From an uncultured Ruminococcus sp. (lineage in GTDB: Bacteria > Bacillota > Clostridia > Oscillospirales > Acutalibacteraceae), in contig CACYTI010000017.1 in NCBI GenBank assembly GCA_902777275.1, positions 1 to 45,167 on the forward strand: a DNA stretch of 45,167 bases, in the 5' to 3' direction. Position numbers and translations under genes: made by a program. Of this stretch, positions 10,683-18,264 are shown piece by piece (the first letter of the stretch is position 1; every line of letters begins with the position of its first letter). The notes under the pieces are model-generated. The model made no database searches and was not told the DNA's origin. It was given only the letters and a program-made list of their open reading frames with translations.

Positions 10683-11545
10683 AGCTTTCCCCCCTTTTTC
10701 AGCAGCGGCAGCAGCGCCCTGAACGCGTCGTCAACCGTAAGAACTCCCTCGGGAACGTCTATTCCCTTTTTGCGCAGCTCGCTCATTATTTTTGTTATCT
10801 GCGGCACCTTTAAACCGTATCGTGCAAGCTCGTCGCCGCGCCTGAACACCTCGGCAGTCGGTTCAAGCATGGCGAGCTTGCCCTTGTTCATAACGATTAT
10901 TCTGTCGGCTACGCGCGCTATATCCTCCATGGTGTGGCTGACAAGCAGCACGGTGTTGCGCCTCTCGGAGTGGTAACGCGTTATCTGGCTGAGCAAAACC
11001 TCGCGCCCCATCGGGTCAAGACCCGCCGTCGGCTCGTCTAAAACGAGGATTTCGGGATCCATGGCTATTACTCCGGCTATCGCAGCGCGGCGCTTTTCAC
11101 CGCCTGACAAATCAAACGGAGATTTTTCAAGCAAAGCGGGCTTCAAGCCCGTAAAATCGGCAGCCTCGCGCACCGCCTTGTCAAGCTCGTCCCCCTCGAG
11201 CCCCTTGTTTTGGGGACCGAAGGCTATATCCTTATATACCGTTTCCTCAAAAAGCTGGTACTCGGGATACTGGAACACCATGCCGACCTTGAAGCGCACG
11301 GATCGGATTTTTTTCGGCTCAGCCCAGATATCCTTTCCGTCGAGCAGAACCTGTCCCTCCGACGGGCGAATAAGTCCGTTCAGCATTTGCATAAGGGTGC
11401 TTTTGCCCGAGCCCGTGTGTCCCATGACGCCGATAAACTCGCCCTTGTTGATCTTAAAGCTTACATTGTCAACGGCGCGCTTTTCAAACGGCGTACCCTT
11501 GCCGTACACAAAGCTGATATTTTTTAGCTCAAGAACACAGCTCAC
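10676..11545 (-). CDS. ecfA2: Energy-coupling factor transporter ATPase EcfA2
   Basis: 289-aa ABC ATPase. Walker [10 protein letters not shown] (about residue 43), Q-loop in [10 protein letters not shown], signature LSGGEKRR, Walker [14 protein letters not shown] and the switch histidine in [10 protein letters not shown] are all intact. The C-terminal extension after the nucleotide-binding domain is typical of ECF ATPases. Its ATG overlaps the end of ecfA1 by 4 bases. The A1/A2 assignment follows gene order and the GEKRR signature. Confidence 0.93.
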   Translation of the reverse strand: MSCVLELKNISFVYGKGTPFEKRAVDNVSFKINKGEFIGVMGHTGSGKSTLMQMLNGLIRPSEGQVLLDGKDIWAEPKKIRSVRFKVGMVFQYPEYQLFEETVYKDIAFGPQNKGLEGDELDKAVREAADFTGLKPALLEKSPFDLSGGEKRRAAIAGVIAMDPEILVLDEPTAGLDPMGREVLLSQITRYHSERRNTVLLVSHTMEDIARVADRIIVMNKGKLAMLEPTAEVFRRGDELARYGLKVPQITKIMSELRKKGIDVPEGVLTVDDAFRALLPLLKKGGKLW

Positions 11546-12390
11546 CGCATTGCCTCCTCAAGCATCGCCACGCATTCCTCCTGCGTCAGCGGAATTTTAT
11601 CTATTTTCAATCCGCAGCCCCTCAACCTGTAAGCTAAGTCGGCTGACTGCGGCACGTCCAAACGGTGTGCTTTAAGCAGCTCCACCTGCGAAAAAACCTC
11701 CTGCGGCGTTCCCTGAGTAAGGATCTTTCCGCCGTCCATAACCACAACGCGGTCGGCAAGCACCGCCTCATCCATAAAATGGGTTATCAGCACAACAGTA
11801 AGCTTCCTTTCGCGGTTGAGCTTCAACAGGGTGGAAATTACCTCTTCCCTGCCGCTCGGGTCGAGCATGGCGGTCGGCTCGTCAAGCACAATGCACTGAG
11901 GCTGGATAGCCAAAATGCCCGCTATCGCCACTCGCTGCTTTTGACCGCCCGAGAGCTTGTGCGGCGCGTGCCCGCGGTATTCGTACATATCCACCGCTTT
12001 AAGAGCCTTGTCAACGCGCCTGCGTATTTCCGCGGGCTCTACCCCGAGGTTTTCGGGACCGAAAGCCACGTCCTCCTCGACGATGCCCGCCACAAGCTGG
12101 TTGTCGGGATTTTGCAGCACAAGCCCCACCTTTTCGCGTATATCAAATGTTTTTTCCTCAACCGAAGTGTCGTCCCCGTCGATCATCACACTGCCGCTGT
12201 CTGGCAGCAGCATGGCGTTGAGGTGCTTGGCAAGCGTTGACTTTCCGCAGCCGTTGTGACCGATGACCGCCACAAACTCGCCGCTCTCAATGTCGAGGCT
12301 CACGCCGTCTACAGCGTTCTGAACGACCTTGCCTTCCTCAACCTCGTCGTAAGAGAAAAACACGTTGCGTATCGAAATAAAACTCATCAA
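11542..12390 (-). CDS. ecfA1: Energy-coupling factor transporter ATPase EcfA1
   Basis: 282-aa ABC ATPase, partner of EcfA2. Motifs: Walker [10 protein letters not shown] (about residue 42), Q-loop [10 protein letters not shown], signature [13 protein letters not shown], Walker [14 protein letters not shown], switch LITHFMDEA. The A-M-L-D variant of the D-loop and the QKQR signature are usual for EcfA1. It overlaps the upstream methyltransferase by 4 bases and ecfA2 by 4 bases, so the three subunits should be made together. Confidence 0.93.
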   Translation of the reverse strand: MMSFISIRNVFFSYDEVEEGKVVQNAVDGVSLDIESGEFVAVIGHNGCGKSTLAKHLNAMLLPDSGSVMIDGDDTSVEEKTFDIREKVGLVLQNPDNQLVAGIVEEDVAFGPENLGVEPAEIRRRVDKALKAVDMYEYRGHAPHKLSGGQKQRVAIAGILAIQPQCIVLDEPTAMLDPSGREEVISTLLKLNRERKLTVVLITHFMDEAVLADRVVVMDGGKILTQGTPQEVFSQVELLKAHRLDVPQSADLAYRLRGCGLKIDKIPLTQEECVAMLEEAMR

Positions 12391-13253
12391 ATCTTCTCCC
12401 AGATCGCCGTCGAGCCGCAGGGCAGCACAAGCCCCGTCTCGCTGACACGCAGACCGATTTCATCGCCCGAGACCCTGCCGCCGAATTTCCTTTGCAGCAG
12501 GACTCCTAACAAATATTCCATTACCGCGGGTGAAAGCCCCGTGGTGTAGGAGTTTAGAATGAAGAAAACAGGGTCGTCGCTCAAAACCTGCACGCACAGA
12601 CTCACAAGCGAATACAATTGCTCTTCAAGCTTCCAGACCTCTCCGCCGGGACCTCTGCCGTAGGAGGGCGGGTCCATAATTATACCGTCGTAGCGGTTGC
12701 CGCGCCTTATTTCGCGCTGAACGAATTTGACGCAGTCGTCCACCAGCCAGCGCACGGGTCTGTCGGCTATGCCGCTTGAAACGGCGTTCTCCTTCGCCCA
12801 CTGAACCATGCCCTTTGAGGCGTCGACATGGCAGACCGACGCTCCCGCACGCATACAGGCGAGCGTTGCGCAGCCCGTGTAGCCGAAAAGATTCAGGATC
12901 TTCAGCTCTCTGTTTTCGTTTTTTATTTTTTCGGCGGCAAAATCCCAGTTCACCGCCTGCTCGGGAAAAACTCCCGTGTGCTTAAAGCCCATCGGCTTTA
13001 TGTTGAAGGTCAGCCCGCCGTAGCCCACAGTCCAGCGGTCGGGCGCCTTTTTATACTGCTCCCAGCTTCCGCCGCCTTTGTTCGAGCGGTGGTAGCGAGC
13101 GTGAGCCGAACGCCACAGCGGATTTTTCTTCTCGGTAGTCCAGATTATCTGCGGGTCGGGACGTATCAAAATTATGTCGCCCCACCGCTCCAGACGCTCT
13201 CCGCCTGATGCGTCGATAAGCTCATAGTCATGCCATTTGTCCGATAAACGCAT
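12387..13253 (-). CDS. RlmI-like class I SAM-dependent methyltransferase
   Basis: 288 aa. A Rossmann methyltransferase core begins near residue 120 with [12 protein letters not shown] (SAM-binding motif I), then [12 protein letters not shown] (motif II) and MDPPSYGRG near residue 195 (motif IV, substrate base contact). The first 100 residues are beta-rich. The arrangement matches the COG1092/RlmI-type rRNA cytosine-5 methyltransferase relatives but lacks the N-terminal PUA domain. It lies between ruvB (9-base gap) and ecfA1 (4-base overlap). The exact RNA target cannot be read from sequence. Confidence 0.8.
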   Translation of the reverse strand: MRLSDKWHDYELIDASGGERLERWGDIILIRPDPQIIWTTEKKNPLWRSAHARYHRSNKGGGSWEQYKKAPDRWTVGYGGLTFNIKPMGFKHTGVFPEQAVNWDFAAEKIKNENRELKILNLFGYTGCATLACMRAGASVCHVDASKGMVQWAKENAVSSGIADRPVRWLVDDCVKFVQREIRRGNRYDGIIMDPPSYGRGPGGEVWKLEEQLYSLVSLCVQVLSDDPVFFILNSYTTGLSPAVMEYLLGVLLQRKFGGRVSGDEIGLRVSETGLVLPCGSTAIWEKI

Positions 13254-13262
13254 ATATTAATA

Positions 13263-14348
13263 TCACCCGTTATTCTGAAACAGATTCGGCTGGGTCGCCG
13301 CTCCGTAGACCGCGCCCTTCGGGAAATCGTAGCCCAAATGACGGCAGCCCTCGGCGGTTATGCACCGTCCGCGCGGAGTGCGGCTCAAAAAGCCGATTTG
13401 CAAAAGGTAAGGCTCGTAAACGTCCTCTATCGTGACGGCCTCCTCGCCTATTGCGGCGGCAAGGGTCTCAAGCCCCACGGGACCTCCGTTGTAGAACCTG
13501 ATTATCGCCTCTAACATACGGCGGTCGTTGTTATCGAGTCCTAACTCGTCTATTTCAAGCCTGTCCAGCGCGGTCTGAGCGGTTTGCAGAGTGATGACCC
13601 CGTCGCTCATGACCTGCGCGAAGTCGCGGACGCGCTTTAGCATACGGTTGGCTATTCTCGGCGTTCCGCGTGAGCGCGAGGCTATTTCTATCGCGCCCTC
13701 ATATTCGATTTTTATTCCGAGTATCCCGGCGCTGCGGATTATGATTTTCGCAAGCTCCTCGGGAGTGTACAGCTCCAGCCGCAGCAAAACGCCGAATCGG
13801 TCGCGGAGCGGCGCGGTTAGCTGACCTGCGCGGGTAGTGGCTCCCACCAAAGTGAAGCGCGGCAGCGGCAGGTGATATGACGCCGCCATCTGTCCCTTGC
13901 CCGTGATTATATCTATCGCGAAGTCCTCCATCGAGGGGTACAGAACCTCCTCGACAGCGCGGCTGAGACGGTGTATCTCGTCGATGAACAGCACGTCGCC
14001 CTCGTTGAGGTTTGTGAGTATCGCCGCTAAATCCCCGGGCTTTTCGATCGCAGGTCCCGAGGTTATCCTTATATTAACGCCAAGCTCATTCGCGATTATC
14101 CCCGCCAGGGTCGTTTTGCCCAGTCCGGGAGGACCGTAGAGCAAAACATGGTCGAGCGTTTCGTGACGGATTTTCGCCGCCTCTATATATATTCTGAGAT
14201 TTTCCTTTGCCTTTTCCTGTCCCGTGTATTCATCTAAGTTTTTCGGGCGCAGCGGATTTTCGCCCTCCGCCGCGTCCTCGGGAAGCTCGTTGGCGTCCAT
14301 CATCCGGTTTTCAAAATCAAATTCGTCTGAAAATTGCATATTTGCCAT
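13263..14348 (-). CDS. ruvB: Holliday junction branch migration helicase RuvB
   Basis: 361-aa AAA+ motor that drives branch migration of Holliday junctions with RuvA. It has [12 protein letters not shown] at the N-terminus, Walker [12 protein letters not shown] (about residue 70), Walker [11 protein letters not shown], sensor GATTRAG, the arginine-finger region and a C-terminal winged helix ending near [10 protein letters not shown]. The ATG follows the ruvA stop codon with no gap, implying coupled translation. Confidence 0.97.
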   Translation of the reverse strand: MANMQFSDEFDFENRMMDANELPEDAAEGENPLRPKNLDEYTGQEKAKENLRIYIEAAKIRHETLDHVLLYGPPGLGKTTLAGIIANELGVNIRITSGPAIEKPGDLAAILTNLNEGDVLFIDEIHRLSRAVEEVLYPSMEDFAIDIITGKGQMAASYHLPLPRFTLVGATTRAGQLTAPLRDRFGVLLRLELYTPEELAKIIIRSAGILGIKIEYEGAIEIASRSRGTPRIANRMLKRVRDFAQVMSDGVITLQTAQTALDRLEIDELGLDNNDRRMLEAIIRFYNGGPVGLETLAAAIGEEAVTIEDVYEPYLLQIGFLSRTPRGRCITAEGCRHLGYDFPKGAVYGAATQPNLFQNNG

Positions 14349-14951
14349 TTACTGTCTTCCCATCTGCTTTAATGTCTGCGCTATAAGCTGCTCAACGGGC
14401 AGGCTTGCGTCGAACGCCGCGAGCACGGGTCCGACCTCTGCGGGTGTGTAGCCCAGCACGCCGAGAGCCTCGACCGCCTTGGGGATATTGCCGCCCGAGG
14501 CGTTAACCGCTCCGGTTGAAACAGCCGCAAAGCCGCTGCCTGATGACATCTCTTTTGCAAGCTTGTCCTTTAGCTCAAGCACTATGCGCTGGGCGATCTT
14601 CTTTCCGATCCCCTGAGCGCGGGTGATCGTTTTTATGTCATCGGTGGCTATAGCCATTGCGACCTGTTCGGGAGTGAGCTCCGAAAGCACGGCAAGCCCC
14701 GCCTTGGGACCGACTCCGCTGACGCTTATCAGGGTTTTAAAGGTATCGTGCTCGGTCTTGGTCGCAAAGCCGAACAGCTCCATAGCGTCCTCGCGCACGT
14801 TTAAATATGTGTAAAGCGTCGCCTCGCTGCCGACTCTCAGATTTTTAAGGGTATTGATCGTAGTCTGACAGCGGAAACCAACGCCGCCGCATTCAACCAC
14901 AGCGCAGGTCGATGTTGTATGAATTACTTTTCCTCTGACGGAATATAGCAT
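14349..14951 (-). CDS. ruvA: Holliday junction branch migration protein RuvA
   Basis: 200 aa. N-terminal OB-fold (MLYSVRGKV), two helix-hairpin-helix motifs (LISVSGVGPKAGLAVLSEL and ITRAQGIGKKIAQRIVLEL), then a flexible linker and a C-terminal UBA-like domain (about 155-200) that contacts RuvB. Normal length. It follows ruvC by 18 bases and abuts ruvB. Confidence 0.97.
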   Translation of the reverse strand: MLYSVRGKVIHTTSTCAVVECGGVGFRCQTTINTLKNLRVGSEATLYTYLNVREDAMELFGFATKTEHDTFKTLISVSGVGPKAGLAVLSELTPEQVAMAIATDDIKTITRAQGIGKKIAQRIVLELKDKLAKEMSSGSGFAAVSTGAVNASGGNIPKAVEALGVLGYTPAEVGPVLAAFDASLPVEQLIAQTLKQMGRQ

Positions 14952-14969
14952 AGCGCGCTCCTTAAAGTG

Positions 14970-15485
14970 TTATAGATTTAAGCTCTGTTTTTCGCGGATA
15001 GCCCTGCGCAGCTCCGAGCCTGCCGCCTGAGCGTGACAGATCGCGACGGCAAGGGCGTCGGCGGTATCGTCGGGCTTGGGAACCTCGCTGAGCTTGAGCA
15101 GACGGCGGGTCATCTCCATGACCTGGGGCTTTTTTGCCTTGCCGTAGCCCGTTACAGCCGTTTTCACCTGAAGCGGAGTGTACTCGTAAACCGGTATTTT
15201 AAGCTTTTGCGCCGCCAAAAGGGTGACTCCCCTCGCCTGAGCGACCTTTATAGCCGTTGTCTTGTTCGTCTGAAAATAGAGCTTCTCGATCGAAACGGCG
15301 TCGGGGCGGCAGCGCTGCAAAATCGAATAAAGTTCGTCGTAAATTATCTCTAAACGCCGGTTAAAGTCGGTGTGCGCCTGAGTTTCAACCGCGCCGAAGC
15401 CCAAAGCCTTGAAAGCGTTGGCTTTATAGCTTACGGCGCCCCAACCGACGATAGCGTAGCCGGGGTCAATTCCAAACACAACCAA
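14970..15485 (-). CDS. ruvC: Crossover junction endodeoxyribonuclease RuvC
   Basis: Resolves Holliday junctions. 171 aa. The four catalytic acidic residues are visible: Asp7 in GIDPGYA, Glu in SIEKLYF (about residue 67), and the two in DDTADALAVA (about residues 139-142). FQTNKTTAIKVAQARG is also a family signature. The start codon is TTG at 15485, supported by GGAGG 7 bases upstream and by the family N-terminus starting four residues before the catalytic Gly-Ile-Asp. It leads an eight-gene operon from the promoter at 15529-15557. Confidence 0.95.
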   Translation of the reverse strand: MVVFGIDPGYAIVGWGAVSYKANAFKALGFGAVETQAHTDFNRRLEIIYDELYSILQRCRPDAVSIEKLYFQTNKTTAIKVAQARGVTLLAAQKLKIPVYEYTPLQVKTAVTGYGKAKKPQVMEMTRRLLKLSEVPKPDDTADALAVAICHAQAAGSELRRAIREKQSLNL

Positions 15486-15528
15486 AACAATTCCTCCGTC
15501 AAAATGGCATAAAGATACATTCTAAAAC

Positions 15529-15557
15529 ATTATAACACATTCGGTTGCTATAATCAA
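15529..15557 (-). promoter_or_regulatory. Promoter of the ruvC-ruvA-ruvB-ecf-truA operon
   Basis: Minus-strand -35 TTGATT (15552-15557), 17-base spacer, -10 TATAAT (15529-15534), about 45 bases before the TTG start. No LexA-type box was recognised nearby. Confidence 0.78.
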
Positions 15558-15658
15558 GTAGAAATGTTTCTGTTTCCACGTCCGCCGTTGTTCTGCTAAA
15601 ACCGCAGATCCCGGCAAGCTCCGACAAATCCATCATGCTGCCTTAAGGACTAATAAAA

Positions 15659-15833
15659 CCTCGCTGAGCAAAACGACAAAGCGAGGCGTGCTTTCCGGAA
15701 ACAGAACATAAGCATTCTCCGCCAAAGCGAAATCCTGTCACGAAAGCGGCATATTTTCCAAATGATACGGCGGATCGGCCCGGCTGTTTTGACCTCCTGC
15801 GTCATTTGCGAAAAAATGATGCCGCAGGAGGTC
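15659..15833. other. Gene-free interval with two hairpins
   Basis: The interval 15560-15941 holds no gene I can support. It contains a 7-bp hairpin CCTCGCT/AGCGAGG (15659-15686). It also has a stronger one with an 11-bp perfect stem (GACCTCCTGCG at 15791-15801 with 15823-15833) and a second inner pairing TCATT/AATGA. Neither is followed by a convincing T-run on either strand, so termination of the DUF4364 gene here is uncertain. Confidence 0.5.
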
Positions 15834-15941
15834 TGTTATTATAAAAAATCTTGCTTGAAATTATTCTGAGAAAATGAATAATCGCGTAATGATATTATCC
15901 GGTTTCTCAAGCGTCACGCTCACGGCACAGCCGGCCGTCGC

Positions 15942-16556
15942 TCACTCGCCCTCGCGCAGAGAGCCGTAAACATCTTCAAGCGCCTCTCCCACGTGCTCAA
16001 TGTCGCGCGTCATCAGCCCCAACATTGTCTTGTAGACGGCTTGGGGATAGCTCAAAAAGTTTCTTTTTATTATCTCCGCCTGCTCAAAAACAGGCGCGTA
16101 CAGCGAAAACTCCAACAGCGTCATTTCGCCTCCCGAAACGACGCACTTGACCTCATAGCCGTTGTCGTGTTTTATTATACTTACCTTGTTTTCCCGCGCG
16201 ACCTTGCGCTCTCCGAGCAGGCGCAGGGCGCAGTTGTACGACTTCTGCTTGACCATGTGCGCAAGCGTCGTTTCAAGCTGATTCGCTATTACCTTGCCGT
16301 TTGGAGTAAGAGAGTATATCGTCTCGTTATCGGCGGTTCCGGTCGCTTTGAGATTACCGTCCCGCACAAGCTCCTCAAACGCCACGGCGATCTCAAAAAA
16401 ATTAGCGAGCTCGTCGGCGCGGATAGCCTCAATAACCAGGCTTTGGCTCATATCGTCCTTCACCGTGTCAAACAGATAGCAAATCAGAATTTTGATTTCG
16501 TTTTTACTCCTCAGTCCGCCGGGAGCTATCCCCTCGTCGAAAGTGTCAAATGCCAT
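15942..16556 (-). CDS. DUF4364 family winged-helix-like regulator
   Basis: About 204 aa. The N-terminal half (SKNEIKILICYLF, then ALVIEA-like helices and IYSLTPNGK) reads as a winged helix-turn-helix, and the whole matches the DUF4364 pattern common in Clostridia. The C-terminal half is a beta-rich domain of unknown ligand. Two starts are possible: GTG at 16565 and ATG at 16556. The ATG is preferred because GGGTGA lies 5 bases upstream. It is divergent from the NfeD/SPFH pair, and two identical palindromes lie in the shared upstream region, which suggests autoregulation (inference). Confidence 0.72.
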   Translation of the reverse strand: MAFDTFDEGIAPGGLRSKNEIKILICYLFDTVKDDMSQSLVIEAIRADELANFFEIAVAFEELVRDGNLKATGTADNETIYSLTPNGKVIANQLETTLAHMVKQKSYNCALRLLGERKVARENKVSIIKHDNGYEVKCVVSGGEMTLLEFSLYAPVFEQAEIIKRNFLSYPQAVYKTMLGLMTRDIEHVGEALEDVYGSLREGE

Positions 16557-16570
16557 ATTTATCACCCGCA

Positions 16571-16653
16571 GTAAAATTTTATCATATATACTTTTTCTAT
16601 TATATCATATAATATTAAAAATGTGTAGAAAAAATTAAATAATAAAATTTTAC
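16571..16653. promoter_or_regulatory. Paired TAAAATTTTA palindromes in the divergent promoter region
   Basis: GTAAAATTTTAT at 16571-16582 recurs as its exact inverse ATAAAATTTTAC at 16642-16653. Each contains the 10-bp perfect palindrome TAAAATTTTA, and the centres are 71 bases apart. A minus-strand -10 TATAAT (16599-16604) for the DUF4364 gene lies between them, without a good -35. The layout fits a pair of operators for a dimeric repressor; the AT-rich setting weakens the case. Confidence 0.45.
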
Positions 16654-16661
16654 CAAAAGAG

Positions 16662-16690
16662 TTGAATTTTATCTTGAAATATGATATAAC
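16662..16690 (+). promoter_or_regulatory. Promoter of the NfeD-SPFH operon
   Basis: -35 TTGAAT (16662-16667), 17-base spacer, -10 TATAAC (16685-16690). It lies only 21 bases upstream of the preferred ATG and just past the second palindrome, so a bound regulator would sit next to the -35. Confidence 0.65.
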
Positions 16691-16711
16691 TTGCTTAAAG
16701 GGAGTGATTGC

Positions 16712-17149
16712 ATGGAGTCTTATATGGCGTATGTGTGGATTGCAGTGGCGTTGATCATGGCGGTATACGAGGTGGTTACTGTCCAGCTTGTTACGGTGTG
16801 GTTTTTCATAGGAGCGTTGTGCGCCGCGATAACCACTCTGTTTACCGACAGCATTGTCATTCAGCTTGTCGTGTTTGTTTCGGTGTCGGTTGTTACGCTG
16901 ATAGCCACGCGTCCCCTTGTAAAAAAATTCAAAGAAAAAAGCGTCAAGGTCAGCACAAATGCCGACCGCCTTATCGGTTCGATCGGAGTAATGCGCACCG
17001 ACCTGTCCGACTCCGAGGAAATAGGACAGGTCAAAATGCAGAACGGCGTGTGGAGCGCCAGAACCGACTTTCCGCCTATCAAAGAGGGCGACAAGGTAAA
17101 GGTGTTAGCGATTGACGGCGTAAAGCTGATCGTTGAAAAAACGGAGTAA
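16712..17149 (+). CDS. NfeD-like membrane protein
   Basis: 145 aa. Three hydrophobic segments (about 4-25, 28-45, 48-68) are followed by a soluble C-terminal OB-fold-like domain (about 85-145: LIGSIGVMRTDL ... VKVLAIDGVKLIVEK), which is the short NfeD architecture. The frame extends up to a TTG at 16691, but AAAGGGAG 7 bases before the ATG at 16712 decides the start. It is followed 12 bases later by the SPFH protein, the classical NfeD-stomatin pairing thought to organise membrane microdomains. Confidence 0.82.
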   Translation: MESYMAYVWIAVALIMAVYEVVTVQLVTVWFFIGALCAAITTLFTDSIVIQLVVFVSVSVVTLIATRPLVKKFKEKSVKVSTNADRLIGSIGVMRTDLSDSEEIGQVKMQNGVWSARTDFPPIKEGDKVKVLAIDGVKLIVEKTE

Positions 17150-17161
17150 AGGAGAAAAATT

Positions 17162-18064
17162 ATGGGAGCTTTTGGTATTGTTTTAATTTGTGTAATAGTC
17201 TTTATCGTGTTGCTGCTGATCATCCGCAACATCAAAATCGTTCCGCAGGCGCACGCCTTTGTAATCGAGCGCCTCGGAGCATATCAGACAACATGGGACA
17301 CGGGTCTTCACCTGAAGGTGCCGTTTGTTGACAAGATCTCAAAGAAGGTGTCCCTCAAAGAGCAGGTCGTTGACTTCCCGCCTCAGCCCGTTATCACGCG
17401 CGACAACGTAACAATGCAGATCGACACGGTCGTATACTTTGAGATAACCGACCCCAAGCTGTACACCTACGGCGTAGAGCGTCCTCTCAGCGCCATTGAG
17501 AACCTCACCGCCACAACGCTGAGAAACATTATCGGCGATTTGGAGCTTGACAACACACTTACCTCGCGCGACACTATCAATGATAAGATACGCATTATCC
17601 TTGACGAAGCGACCGACGCTTGGGGCATAAGGGTAATCCGCGTAGAGCTGAAAAACATTCTTCCCCCGCGCGAGATTCAGGACGCCATGGAGAAGCAGAT
17701 GAAGGCGGAGCGCGAACGCCGCGCAAGAATTCTCGATGCCGAGGGCGAAAAGCGCAGTCAGATTCTCGTTGCCGAGGGTCTTAAGGAATCCGCTATCCTC
17801 AAAGCCGACGCCGTCAAGGAGCAGAAGATACGCGAGGCGCAGGGTGAAGCCGAGGCTATCCTCACGGTTCAGAGGGCTAACGCCGACGCTCTGAGAATGC
17901 TCAATGAAGCCGCCCCGAACGACAGAGTTATCCAGCTCAGAAGCCTCGAAGCCTTTGCGAAGGCTGCCGACGGCAAGGCGACAAAAATCATCATTCCCTC
18001 CGATATCCAAGGGCTCGCCGGCTCGGTGGCAGCGGTCAAAGAGATTTGGAAGGACGAGAAATAA
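17162..18064 (+). CDS. SPFH/Band 7 (stomatin-like) membrane protein
   Basis: 300 aa. One N-terminal membrane segment (about 4-24) is followed by the SPFH domain beginning VPQAHAFVIERLGAY. The usual features are present: VSLKEQVVDFPPQPV, YFEITDPKLYTYGV, and an Ala/Glu-rich coiled-coil (about 175-245, with AEGEKRSQILVAEG and AQGEAEAI) that drives oligomerisation. RBS GGAG 8 bases before ATG. Stomatin/QmcA/paraslipin type; forms cytoplasm-facing membrane scaffolds. Terminated by the hairpin at 18115-18150. Confidence 0.9.
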   Translation: MGAFGIVLICVIVFIVLLLIIRNIKIVPQAHAFVIERLGAYQTTWDTGLHLKVPFVDKISKKVSLKEQVVDFPPQPVITRDNVTMQIDTVVYFEITDPKLYTYGVERPLSAIENLTATTLRNIIGDLELDNTLTSRDTINDKIRIILDEATDAWGIRVIRVELKNILPPREIQDAMEKQMKAERERRARILDAEGEKRSQILVAEGLKESAILKADAVKEQKIREAQGEAEAILTVQRANADALRMLNEAAPNDRVIQLRSLEAFAKAADGKATKIIIPSDIQGLAGSVAAVKEIWKDEK

Positions 18065-18114
18065 AGCAAGGCAGTCATAACCCTTTCATTAAACTATTTC
18101 CTTAAACAATTATT

Positions 18115-18150
18115 AAAACAGCCGTTTCCGTTTTGGGAGCGGCTGTTTTT
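18115..18150 (+). terminator. Terminator of the NfeD-SPFH operon
   Basis: AAAACAGCCG (18115-18124) pairs with CGGCTGTTTT (18140-18149), with inner partial pairing, ending in a T-run on the plus strand; the A/T ends make it potentially bidirectional. Confidence 0.85.
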
Positions 18151-18177
18151 AACGTTGCCGGTGCTCGGCTAACAGTA

Positions 18178-18221
18178 TAAAAATTCGGCTGTCCGGAAAG
18201 CGAAAGCTCTCCAAACAGCCG
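18178..18221 (-). terminator. Terminator of glgB
   Basis: On the minus strand CGGCTGT (18215-18221) pairs with ACAGCCG (18186-18192). An inner GGAGAGC/GCTTTCC-type stem closes on a GAAA-like loop, and AATTTTTAT follows. The outer arms are the same heptamer as in the neighbouring plus-strand terminator. Confidence 0.75.
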
Positions 18222-18264
18222 TAATTTATTAATTATTAAAAGTACGCTTAAACCGCGTTTTTAT

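Noticed and set aside
15565-15590. Possible fragment of the hairpin repeat family (TTTCCACGTCCG)
   Set aside because: Only about 14 bases match the core and no hairpins or ends remain; too short to annotate.
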